From assembly GCA_023395555.1 (NCBI GenBank), contig JAEWYQ010000004.1, positions 138,637 to 202,636 on the forward strand: a stretch of DNA of 64,000 bases. Direction: 5' to 3'. Shown here piece after piece: positions 53,491-61,926 of this stretch; within the stretch, counting starts at the first letter, position 1; every line of letters starts with the position of its first letter. The translations under genes and the position numbers were made by a program. The notes under the pieces were generated by a model. It did no database searches, was not told the origin of the DNA, and saw nothing but the letters and a program-made list of their open reading frames with translations. Origin of the DNA: Bacillota bacterium. GTDB taxonomy: Bacteria > Bacillota > Clostridia > Lachnospirales > Lachnospiraceae.

Positions 53491-54492
53491 CTACATTTTT
53501 AAACCGGTCTGGCTTAAGCTTTCCACAAACCCTTTCTGAGCAACGATATAAATCAAAAGCAATGGAATAATAGCCATTATCATTCCGGTGGAAATCATCA
53601 TCTGCCCATAGGCTATGGACGGTCTGCTTCCTGTTCCGTTAATGCTCACCAGATAATCCGACAGCAGGCTGGTAATTGAAGTCAGCCGGTTTGATAACAG
53701 TGCGAGATTGCCTACAAACATTCTTGAATAAAAGGAATCAGTCCATTGCCATACAAATGCAAATAAGAAACAAGAAGTTAATATCGGTGTTGCATCCGGC
53801 AGCATAATTTTTATAAAGGTTGAAAAGTTACCGCATCCGTCAACATAAGCCGCTTCTTCCAACTCCTTTGGAATTCCTCTGAAATACTGCCTGATCAGGA
53901 ATATGTACAATCCGCTCTTTAAGCCCATACAGGTCATGCACAGCAAAATATACGGCAGTACTGAATTCTGTAAATTGATGGTGCCTCCTGTCATAAGCTT
54001 AAATATTCCGAAAATATCAAAAAAGCGGAAATTCAAGTACAAGGAAGACATAATTGTCTGCGGAGGTACGATAATAACCAGAAGAACGCAAGCAAACCAC
54101 AGGTTTTTCAAAGGAAACTTAAATCTGGCAAAGCCGTACCCCACCATGGTGCAGAAGGCCACCTGTATGATACTGGATATGGCGGACAGACCAATGGAGT
54201 TGCCCAGACTCTTCCAAAAACTGATCAATTCATTTACCAGCTTATAATTACTTAGAGTAAAATTTCTTGGTACCACGATTATGGTTGGATCATACAGATC
54301 TCTTTCCATCATAAAACTTAATGATATCTTATTTAACAAAGGCTGTAATATTAAGAAGCAAAGACCAAATAAGAGAACTGCCCTTACTAATTCATAAGTT
54401 TTCTTCCCTATTACCTTTTTCAGAAGATAGCCGCCTGACTTCCTATTCCGATCTATGGCCTCCCGCCATCTTTCTCTTATCTTCTTATTCAT
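53491..54492 (-). CDS. Carbohydrate ABC permease (MalG side)
   Basis: About 333 residues from ATG at 54492, overlapping the previous stop by 8 nt; the frame extends to 54603 inside the upstream gene. Basic N-terminus, six membrane segments, the coupling loop 'ELEEAAYVDGCGNFSTFIKIMLPDA' and a terminal 'VAQKGFVESLSQTGLKM'. Pairs with the product of 54485-55393. Confidence 0.9.
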   Translation of the reverse strand: MNKKIRERWREAIDRNRKSGGYLLKKVIGKKTYELVRAVLLFGLCFLILQPLLNKISLSFMMERDLYDPTIIVVPRNFTLSNYKLVNELISFWKSLGNSIGLSAISSIIQVAFCTMVGYGFARFKFPLKNLWFACVLLVIIVPPQTIMSSLYLNFRFFDIFGIFKLMTGGTINLQNSVLPYILLCMTCMGLKSGLYIFLIRQYFRGIPKELEEAAYVDGCGNFSTFIKIMLPDATPILTSCFLFAFVWQWTDSFYSRMFVGNLALLSNRLTSITSLLSDYLVSINGTGSRPSIAYGQMMISTGMIMAIIPLLLIYIVAQKGFVESLSQTGLKM

Positions 54493-55393
54493 AATAATAC
54501 ACCCACCTTGAAGTAATCGCGCTAAACACCGCAATGACCAGTATAACCGCCGCAAAATAGATCCATGCCATGGCGGAGCTGAAACCGTAATCCATCCTTG
54601 CAATCATCGTTGAGCTAATCTTAGTCATAATCTGGCTATTGGTTTTCATAAAGAAATCAATAACGGTATAAATTACATTAACCAGAATAACAGAACTTAC
54701 CATGGGCAATGTTATTTTCCAAAAGCTCTCCCAGGCAGTACACCCCTCAATTACCGCTGCTTCATACATACTTTTAGAAATGGTCTGAAGCCCTGACAGG
54801 AATATAATGATTTGAATTCCTGATGCAATTACCACGTCATATACATTGTTTACCGTATTGTAGACAACCTCCAGGAAACTACGGCCAAATCCGCTGTTTG
54901 ATAAGATTTCTTCCAAAACCGCTGTAATATTTGCCGACTGTGTATTCTCTTCGATATAGCTTTGCATTCCTGATAGCAAGCTATTATTATATTCCAGCCC
55001 CACAAGAACACCGGAAGAAAGGATAACCGGAAGAAAAAAGATTGCACGCACAAGGCCTCTTCCCTTAAAGGATTGGTTCAGCAGCATCGCCATGAAGAAG
55101 CTGACAATCAGCGTGGTAGGCACCTGGATCGCCATTCGTGACATCTCTTCTGTTAACCATCTGTTAAAATCAGGATCAACCGTAAATGCTTTGATGTAAT
55201 TGCTGAGACCACTATACTCCAGCAGAAATCCTCCGTTTCCAACACCAACAATGACATTACTGAAGCTCATACGGAATGACTCAAACAGAGGTACTATCAT
55301 GAAGGCTATAAAGCCTATTATAAAGGGTGATATAAACAAATAGCCGGCGATGGCTTTTTTCACCCTCAAATCCTTTTGTTTTTTCCTTGCCAT
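54485..55393 (-). CDS. Sugar ABC permease (MalF side)
   Basis: 302 residues from ATG at 55393 with AAGGAGGT 6 nt upstream (frame open to 55465). 'KKAIAGYLFISPFIIGFIAFMIVPLFESFRMSF' is the usual first membrane segment; 'SMYEAAVIEGCTAWESFWKITLPMV' the coupling loop. Starts 4 nt after the DUF5696-like gene's stop. Confidence 0.9.
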   Translation of the reverse strand: MARKKQKDLRVKKAIAGYLFISPFIIGFIAFMIVPLFESFRMSFSNVIVGVGNGGFLLEYSGLSNYIKAFTVDPDFNRWLTEEMSRMAIQVPTTLIVSFFMAMLLNQSFKGRGLVRAIFFLPVILSSGVLVGLEYNNSLLSGMQSYIEENTQSANITAVLEEILSNSGFGRSFLEVVYNTVNNVYDVVIASGIQIIIFLSGLQTISKSMYEAAVIEGCTAWESFWKITLPMVSSVILVNVIYTVIDFFMKTNSQIMTKISSTMIARMDYGFSSAMAWIYFAAVILVIAVFSAITSRWVYYYE

Positions 55394-55397
55394 ATGA

Positions 55398-57920
55398 TTA
55401 CCTCCTTTCCACTTTAAAGTCTCTTGCAGGAATACGGATATCTCCTTGGTCAAATTCAGTATCATTATAGTTTACATATACTTTGGTTCCGTCTTCATAG
55501 GTGGTGACAGCTACGCCGTCCGCCAGAAATCCATGATCGGTAATAAACTGGTTATAGCAATGCCCTAATTCATCTTCAAATCTGCTGTATATGGAATATG
55601 CTTCATCCTTCCACAAATCATAATCCGCACCGAATAAGTAAGTGTAAAAAGAGTCCTGCAGGATGGAGGTGCTCTCTTTCATAAAGGTAAAGGATAATCC
55701 TGCTCCGGATTCCGCACTCTGTAAAATCTCTTCCCGGTAATCACTGGATAAGTTTAAGGGGGCGCCAGAATATTCTACCAGCCCATGAATTGCCATGGTA
55801 TAGAACGGAACCAGCCTGTCTATCACATTGTATTTATTACCCCGAAGCTTCATATCGCTGATATATGCCACATAGGGTAAGACGTAATCATTCCCGCCGC
55901 TGACCATCAAGGCCGTACCCGTTTCAGACACTTTTTTCAGTTCATTCTTCTGAAGCTCAATCGCCTGCTGTCTTGTTACGAGATTCTTGGGATTATAATC
56001 AGCACTGACCCGGAAGCCGATATCGGTAAAAGCGAGGTTGGCGGAATGTTTCTCTGCATAATCCGCTAATTTATTAATGATATCTATGGTTACCTGAGGC
56101 TTCAGCAGATAATAAAAATCCTTCCAATCCTCTTCTCCAAAGTAGACTTTAGAGAAATTATAAAGCTTTATGATCTTCCTGCTGGAATATTTTGCAGCAT
56201 CCCTATTAACTACAAATCCATCCATCACGCCCTTATTGTACGCATACTGAGTCATGCTCTCAAGATATACCGGAACACCTGACTCCTCCGCGTGCTTTAA
56301 GAATTTTTTAAATTTACTTTTGCTTCCCAGCTCCGAAATAGTTTTAACAGAGGTGGCTATTTTCTGCTTAATACCGCCATTCATCCAGCCCCTGTATCGG
56401 ATGGAAAGGTTATGATAGCCCGTTCCCTTCAGGTCATCTATCATATCGTATGCTTCCTGATAGGAAGTAAGTTCAAGGGGAACCGAAACGGGAAAGCCCA
56501 AACGCTGCTTTACTTTATCAATTGCGCCAATCAAAGTAATATTGACCGGTGTACTGCTGCTTTCTATCTTTTTCAGAGAAGGATTTTTCGCCATCAGATA
56601 ATCCCTGTATGATTTTGCCATCATCCCATAGGAGGAGGATTCCACAAAGCGATATCTTTGCCGGATGGTACCCGTCGGTTTTTTTGCTTCAAATACCATG
56701 ACCGATTTATCCGTCTTAGCCGAAACACTGATGGAAGCGGCATGCAGTACAGTATAGGTGGCCGATGCATAATTATAGCTATGATTCCTGGAGCTGATAT
56801 CTGCTGCGATGGAAGCAACACTATTGTAATCCTCAAGAATACACAACATAGAGCTTCCGTTTTTCGAGATACCGAATACCGGATAGTCCGATCTGTTATC
56901 ATCCGTCAGATAATCTCTAGCTATTCCGTCATCCCAGCCGTAGACTTCCGTATAATAAGCACTCTGTTCATTCCGCCCGTTATTAAAATCTATGATAGCG
57001 CCATTTCCTTCCGGCACCAGGATAAACCCAGTGTCTTGTGTGCTTCCTGCCCCCATGTACGGAAGTACATTTACCTTCGTCAACGGAAAACTGTCATTCC
57101 AGGCCATATCTTCAAAAGGAAGCTCTACCACCAGTTCGTCCCCGACCAGCCGATAAAGAAGCGATACATTGAAATAAGGATTTTTTTGCGATCCCTCCTT
57201 GGAATAGCGGGCCAGATCCTCTTCATAATCTTCTCTGTTGTAGCCAACGGAAGTAAAAAGCTCTTCAATCTTCTTTTTCAAATAATCCTGAGTCCCATCA
57301 CGAAGCACATATACAGGCTCCTGCTCAATGTCCGGATACTGGGCAATCAGCTCTGCTTTATTATCCGTTGCCCGCAATTTAGTAATATCGATCTTACGAT
57401 AATAGGAGTTGATTTTCTTCTGATCACTTGCTTCCATCTGATCCATGAACTCTTTCATTCTGGATTCCGGAGCCGCTACGGGAAGCAGAAACACCTTCTC
57501 CACATTGCCAATGGTATAATTCACCTTGATATAGTCTTCTCCCTGCTCAATGTCATAGATCCGCTTCAAAATACTATACTCATAATTGTTATACAGAACC
57601 TTGATACCGGTATCATTACAATATTCGATCAAAAGAGTGGACTGCAGGTATTTCTTACTCTGATTATCTGCGAATTCATCGTTTGCTCCGCCAACGGGAT
57701 TCGAATCCCAGGTGGAATTGTCTGATTTATTAAGGACCTGAAAGTAAGTCGTATCCGGATCCAATGTAAATTTAAGATGGTCATTCTCCAGTATATAGGA
57801 GGACTTATCCTCAGCATAAGAATAAGTATCGATGACCTTTTCCTGTAAATCTTCCCTTGCGCAGCCGGCAAACAGTAAGGATGATATTAGGATTAAGCCT
57901 GCCGTTTTCATTAATTTCAT
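55398..57920 (-). CDS. DUF5696-like lipoprotein, glycosidase-like
   Basis: 840 residues from ATG at 57920 (AGGAGG 7 nt upstream). Signal peptide and lipobox 'LLFAGC' (Cys20). A large N-terminal beta-sandwich (about 40-450) is followed by a barrel-like region (about 460-760) with 'LSIRYRGWMNGGIKQ', 'VPVYLESMTQYAYNKGV', 'LAFTDIGFRVSADYN' (Asp near residue 633) and a C-terminal beta domain ending 'VAVTTYEDGTKVYVNYND'. The plan resembles large TIM-barrel glycosidases, but no activity is established to my knowledge. Between two ABC permease pairs, it probably acts on an external glycan. Confidence 0.72.
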   Translation of the reverse strand: MKLMKTAGLILISSLLFAGCAREDLQEKVIDTYSYAEDKSSYILENDHLKFTLDPDTTYFQVLNKSDNSTWDSNPVGGANDEFADNQSKKYLQSTLLIEYCNDTGIKVLYNNYEYSILKRIYDIEQGEDYIKVNYTIGNVEKVFLLPVAAPESRMKEFMDQMEASDQKKINSYYRKIDITKLRATDNKAELIAQYPDIEQEPVYVLRDGTQDYLKKKIEELFTSVGYNREDYEEDLARYSKEGSQKNPYFNVSLLYRLVGDELVVELPFEDMAWNDSFPLTKVNVLPYMGAGSTQDTGFILVPEGNGAIIDFNNGRNEQSAYYTEVYGWDDGIARDYLTDDNRSDYPVFGISKNGSSMLCILEDYNSVASIAADISSRNHSYNYASATYTVLHAASISVSAKTDKSVMVFEAKKPTGTIRQRYRFVESSSYGMMAKSYRDYLMAKNPSLKKIESSSTPVNITLIGAIDKVKQRLGFPVSVPLELTSYQEAYDMIDDLKGTGYHNLSIRYRGWMNGGIKQKIATSVKTISELGSKSKFKKFLKHAEESGVPVYLESMTQYAYNKGVMDGFVVNRDAAKYSSRKIIKLYNFSKVYFGEEDWKDFYYLLKPQVTIDIINKLADYAEKHSANLAFTDIGFRVSADYNPKNLVTRQQAIELQKNELKKVSETGTALMVSGGNDYVLPYVAYISDMKLRGNKYNVIDRLVPFYTMAIHGLVEYSGAPLNLSSDYREEILQSAESGAGLSFTFMKESTSILQDSFYTYLFGADYDLWKDEAYSIYSRFEDELGHCYNQFITDHGFLADGVAVTTYEDGTKVYVNYNDTEFDQGDIRIPARDFKVERR

Positions 57921-57934
57921 ACTTAGTCCTCCTA

Positions 57935-58597
57935 TCAATAAAATCGAAATGCTATCTCTTTATATAGAGAAACAAAATATGCCGCCGCATCTGTTACCAG
58001 ACTAAAGAATAATAGAATGACAAATACGATTAGCATCATACCGACAATGGTTGCAAGTATGGTTAGGATCGCTTTTCCAAGGGTATAGTTATGAATCATC
58101 ATAACCGCACATATAATCAGCATCCCGCACCAGATTTGTGAAAAGTTTGTAAGATATAAGTAAAATGCAGCTTCATCTACTGTCATAAGATTACTGATAA
58201 AAATCAAAGGCAATTGAATCAGAGCATATGGTGTCAGAGCATAGCCTATTGCCATATAAATCTGCTTCATGGTTCCTTTTCCGTTGAACAGAGTTGTGAG
58301 TCCCCAATTAGCAATACATCCCAGAACAATCGGTATTAGAAAGCCTAAAATAATTTCAATGATATTGACATATTCCCAGATAACTTTGACAAATATAAAG
58401 CTGGTAAATTGCAATTTTAGTATTCTAGTCAGCAGAGCCAGAAAAATTATGATATTAGCTGCCGCAATAGAGCCTCTTTTTTCATGGGTTAAGTCCCAAA
58501 AGCCATCCAGCGGATGAGTAATTACATATAGTGAATACCTTAATGTCTTGCCTATATGCGTCAATTTTTGCTTATTCACATAGGAAATCACACTCAT
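57935..58597 (-). CDS. YIP1-family membrane protein
   Basis: 220 residues with about five membrane segments. 'LYVITHPLDGFWDLTHEKRGSIAAANIII' and 'GKGTMKQIYMAIGYALTPYALIQLPLIFI' are typical of bacterial Yip1-domain proteins. Overlaps the NHL-TPR gene's stop by 4 bp (ATGA), so the two are coupled. Role unknown; consistently placed here among ABC importer genes. Confidence 0.75.
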   Translation of the reverse strand: MSVISYVNKQKLTHIGKTLRYSLYVITHPLDGFWDLTHEKRGSIAAANIIIFLALLTRILKLQFTSFIFVKVIWEYVNIIEIILGFLIPIVLGCIANWGLTTLFNGKGTMKQIYMAIGYALTPYALIQLPLIFISNLMTVDEAAFYLYLTNFSQIWCGMLIICAVMMIHNYTLGKAILTILATIVGMMLIVFVILLFFSLVTDAAAYFVSLYKEIAFRFY

Positions 58598-60075
58598 TCT
58601 TCATCCACCTCTCTCTTTACTTTCTTAATGAATCCCACAAAGGAAGGGAGGAGAATGCTTCCAAAGAAGATTGCCACGATCCATCCGATGTTATCTTCGA
58701 TCCACTGTTTGCGGTATAGCTGGAATGCCTTAGAATAGTTGACATCATCGTATTTCGTTTTGAAATAACTCATGGCATCTTTATACTCCCCTTGCCTCAA
58801 TAAGGAACGGCCAATCCCTATATAGGCAAGATCATAGTTCCCATTCTGCATCAATACTTTCTTCCAATAATTGGACGACTCATCATAATTACCTTTTTTA
58901 TATTCTGCCAGTGCCGCATTAATCATCTTGCCGTATTCCGTTAATGTCATAACTGTAATTCCGGAAGACCTGGAGTCCAATACCAGTAAATCATAATCCA
59001 TGTGGTCTAAGGCTGTGGGATATTGAAAATAACCCAGGCGATTACCCAGACCTCCGAAGGCATACAGAAGATGCCCCTGGGAATCATATCCGAATATTCT
59101 TCCTCTCGACCGGTCAATGGCATAATAGGTATCATTCTCCATGGCTGTTATATCAATGAACTTTGACGCACCGGATACACCCGCCGCATTCCCCCACCAA
59201 AGATCACCTACCGGCGGCTCGAAACCATTCTTCACCAGAATGTCCGTACCCATGGCGTTCAGCTTTCGAATCGGTTTCGCCTTATCATTTAATAATTCGT
59301 TCTCTTTAAAAACAGATGTGGTGCAGTAAATAAAATCATCCTGATCCAGAGACAGATTATTATATTCCGTCGGAACAAATTGCTCCATCTGGGCCCGCTG
59401 TTCCTTCGTCGACAACAGCTTCCAAATATAATCTGTCATCTTGAATTTAACTTCATTGGCTCCGATAAATCCTGAGAACTCGCCGTTGTTTTTATATTCA
59501 ACAAACCCTTTATTATAATTCTTGACTAAAACGAGTACTCTGCCCGCTTTATCGGCCACAGCCTTCATGGGCAGGAAATCCGAAGCCTGATCAACCGTTG
59601 CGTCGGCTGGTCTGGTCATTTCCTTTATTAATTCGTAATCGGAGTTCAAATGAATAACTCTTTGATTATTCGTATCACATATGTACAGATCTCCGTTTTC
59701 TGCAACAAAGATATCCTGGGGAGCGGATAATGCTGTTACCGATGTTTCTCCTGTAATTTCGCTGAATACATCTACCAGTACATAGTTACCCTCTGTTTTT
59801 TCCAGGATGACTATCCTGTTATTACCCGTGTCACATACATAGATGCGCTTGTCTTTAACAAACATTCCCTGAGGATCCTTAAAATCTCCGACCCCCAGAT
59901 CATCGCCTGCTATAAAGCCTTCCGCCTTGTAGGCATCCGGTGATTCCCTGTCCTCTTCCCAATAGTCATAGGTATAGGTATAATTTGTCTTCTCGGCCCG
60001 TACTGTTATCGCTGGAAACAGCAGTAATCCCGTAAAGCAGAAAAGAACAAATGCTATACTTTTTCTTCTCATCAT
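58594..60075 (-). CDS. NHL-repeat and TPR protein with C-terminal membrane anchor
   Basis: About 493 residues from ATG at 60075 (GGAGG 5 nt upstream). Signal peptide, then NHL-type beta-propeller repeats ('FKDPQGMFVKDKRIYVCDTGNNRIVIL', 'APQDIFVAENGDLYICDTNNQRVIHL', 'YYAIDRSRGRIFGYDSQGHLLYAFG'), two TPR-like helical repeats ('AALAEYKKGNYDESSNYWKKVLM', 'GRSLLRQGEYKDAMSYFKTKY'), and one membrane segment near the end. It should display a propeller outside the cell. No enzymatic residues are evident. Confidence 0.75.
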   Translation of the reverse strand: MMRRKSIAFVLFCFTGLLLFPAITVRAEKTNYTYTYDYWEEDRESPDAYKAEGFIAGDDLGVGDFKDPQGMFVKDKRIYVCDTGNNRIVILEKTEGNYVLVDVFSEITGETSVTALSAPQDIFVAENGDLYICDTNNQRVIHLNSDYELIKEMTRPADATVDQASDFLPMKAVADKAGRVLVLVKNYNKGFVEYKNNGEFSGFIGANEVKFKMTDYIWKLLSTKEQRAQMEQFVPTEYNNLSLDQDDFIYCTTSVFKENELLNDKAKPIRKLNAMGTDILVKNGFEPPVGDLWWGNAAGVSGASKFIDITAMENDTYYAIDRSRGRIFGYDSQGHLLYAFGGLGNRLGYFQYPTALDHMDYDLLVLDSRSSGITVMTLTEYGKMINAALAEYKKGNYDESSNYWKKVLMQNGNYDLAYIGIGRSLLRQGEYKDAMSYFKTKYDDVNYSKAFQLYRKQWIEDNIGWIVAIFFGSILLPSFVGFIKKVKREVDEE

Positions 60076-60107
60076 TATTACCTCCATGATGCCGCTTTGC
60101 GTTATAT

Positions 60108-60974
60108 TTAATCCTTAATACCAGAACTTGCCATAGTCTCAATAATATTACTTTCTACTATAATGAATGTGGTAATCGGTACAATCATCATTACTAATGA
60201 TACCGCAGCACCGACACCGGCTCTTGCTATACCGCCGCTTACAATCTGCTGCAATGCATAAGGGAGTGTCTTTAATTCCTCTGAATAGATAAAATTCGAT
60301 GCCTTGGTATTCCATAAGCCCTGAACCGATAATATCATCAGCGTAAGCCATGCCGGTTTAACCATCGGCATTACGATCCTGGTATAAATCCTCCATTCTT
60401 TTGCCCCGTCTATCTTAGCAGCTTCCAGAAGCGCATCGGGAATGCCTTCCATATACTGCTTCATCAGGAATAAACCCATGGGGGATGCAAACGCGGGAAT
60501 TACTACTGCCCATACCGTATCCACCCAACCTATCTTTGACATTACCAGGTAATTGGGTATTGCTGTAACATAACCATTAAACATTAATGCTGTAATTACG
60601 ATACTAAAGAAAGTTTTTGATCCCGGAAAATCATATTTTGCCAGTACATAGGCACCCATGGATGAAATAATAAGGTGTCCCGCCGTACCTGCTACCGTTA
60701 TAAAGACTGTATTAAACAGGTATCTCGAAAAGGGAACCCAGGATTTACTCATGATTACAAATAAATCTTGAAAATTATTTAAGGTGGGGTTTCTCACAAA
60801 CAATCTTGGCGGATACACAAATATCTCATCCAATGGTTTAAAAGCACTATTTATTGCATAGACCAGAGGAAAGGCCATAAAAAGGCCAAAGAAAATCAAC
60901 AATAAATAAATTCCGAAATCACCGCTCCTGGATCGATTCGGTTTACTGCGCTTAAGATGTTTTTTCATATTCAT
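60108..60974 (-). CDS. Carbohydrate ABC permease (MalG side)
   Basis: 288 residues. Basic N-terminus, six membrane segments, coupling loop 'ALLEAAKIDGAKEWRIYTRIVMPMVKP', terminal 'IETMASSGIKD'. GGGAG precedes the ATG at 60974. Partner of the gene at 60988-61926. Confidence 0.9.
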   Translation of the reverse strand: MNMKKHLKRSKPNRSRSGDFGIYLLLIFFGLFMAFPLVYAINSAFKPLDEIFVYPPRLFVRNPTLNNFQDLFVIMSKSWVPFSRYLFNTVFITVAGTAGHLIISSMGAYVLAKYDFPGSKTFFSIVITALMFNGYVTAIPNYLVMSKIGWVDTVWAVVIPAFASPMGLFLMKQYMEGIPDALLEAAKIDGAKEWRIYTRIVMPMVKPAWLTLMILSVQGLWNTKASNFIYSEELKTLPYALQQIVSGGIARAGVGAAVSLVMMIVPITTFIIVESNIIETMASSGIKD

Positions 60975-60987
60975 CGCTTTTTCTCCC

Positions 60988-61926
60988 TTACGTTCCTACG
61001 CGTCTTAACATAGCCTGAATTAGCTTATTACAAAGAATCATGGTAATAAACAGAAGCGTTGCAATTGCAGACGCATACCCCATTTCAAAACGGATAGAAC
61101 CGTAATCAACCAAATGTGTAACTACCGTCTGCGTAGCATAATCCGTACTGGGAAATCCCGTAAGTGCAATGGGGACATCAGCGATACCAAAGGATTGAGT
61201 AATCGTCATAACCGCGCCAAACATAAGCATCGGCTTCATGCTGGGCAAGGTAATATACCATAGTTCCTGCCAACGGTTTTTAATACCGTCAATATACCCC
61301 GCTTCATACTGCGCTTTATCGATGCCCTGAAGCCCCGCAACAAAGGCCAGGAAACCGGTGCCAAGACTCATCCACAACGATACAATAACAACTACCGTCA
61401 GCATATACTGCGGATTCGTCAGCCAGAGAATAGGAGCACTGATAATTCCTAATTTGATCAGAAAAGCATTGATGTAACCATAGGCGTCTCCCGAGAACAT
61501 AATGGCCCAGATCAAATACACCTGGCCTGATATGGTCGGCGCATAAAAGATAACGATGGCAAACGCCCTTAGATATCGCGGCAATTCGTTGATAAACCAG
61601 GCGAACAAAAATGCTGCCATATAACCAATGGGTCCTGTAATGGCCGCCAGTAAAAAGGTGTTCTTAATGGCCGTCAGGAAAACATCATCTGCCAGGATCA
61701 GATTGATATAATTTTGTAATCCGATAAACCTCGGCGGCTCAAGGATATTGTAATAAGTAAAGCTTAAGCATAAGGATGTAATAACCGGCAGGACATAAAA
61801 TATAATGAATAGTATCCCATAAGGAGCCAGAAAAAGGTAATAAGTCTTAGCACTCTTTGCTCTCTTCCATGAAATGGCGGCATCTCTTTTCTTCTTTCGG
61901 ATATATTTCGCTAATATACTACTCAC
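60988..61926 (-). CDS. Sugar ABC permease (MalF side)
   Basis: About 312 residues; I choose GTG at 61926, preceded by GGGAGGG and overlapping the binding protein's stop by 8 nt, over the open frame to 61956. First membrane segment 'YYLFLAPYGILFIIFYVLPVITSLCLSF'; coupling loop 'AQYEAGYIDGIKNRWQELWYITLPSMKP'. Confidence 0.88.
   Translation of the reverse strand: MSSILAKYIRKKKRDAAISWKRAKSAKTYYLFLAPYGILFIIFYVLPVITSLCLSFTYYNILEPPRFIGLQNYINLILADDVFLTAIKNTFLLAAITGPIGYMAAFLFAWFINELPRYLRAFAIVIFYAPTISGQVYLIWAIMFSGDAYGYINAFLIKLGIISAPILWLTNPQYMLTVVVIVSLWMSLGTGFLAFVAGLQGIDKAQYEAGYIDGIKNRWQELWYITLPSMKPMLMFGAVMTITQSFGIADVPIALTGFPSTDYATQTVVTHLVDYGSIRFEMGYASAIATLLFITMILCNKLIQAMLRRVGT

Noticed and set aside
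56658..57725. 355-codon plus-strand ORF opposite the DUF5696-like gene
   Set aside because: No ribosome site and a biased Ile/Phe/Arg composition typical of an antisense shadow; the minus-strand frame has a signal peptide, lipobox and conserved domains.
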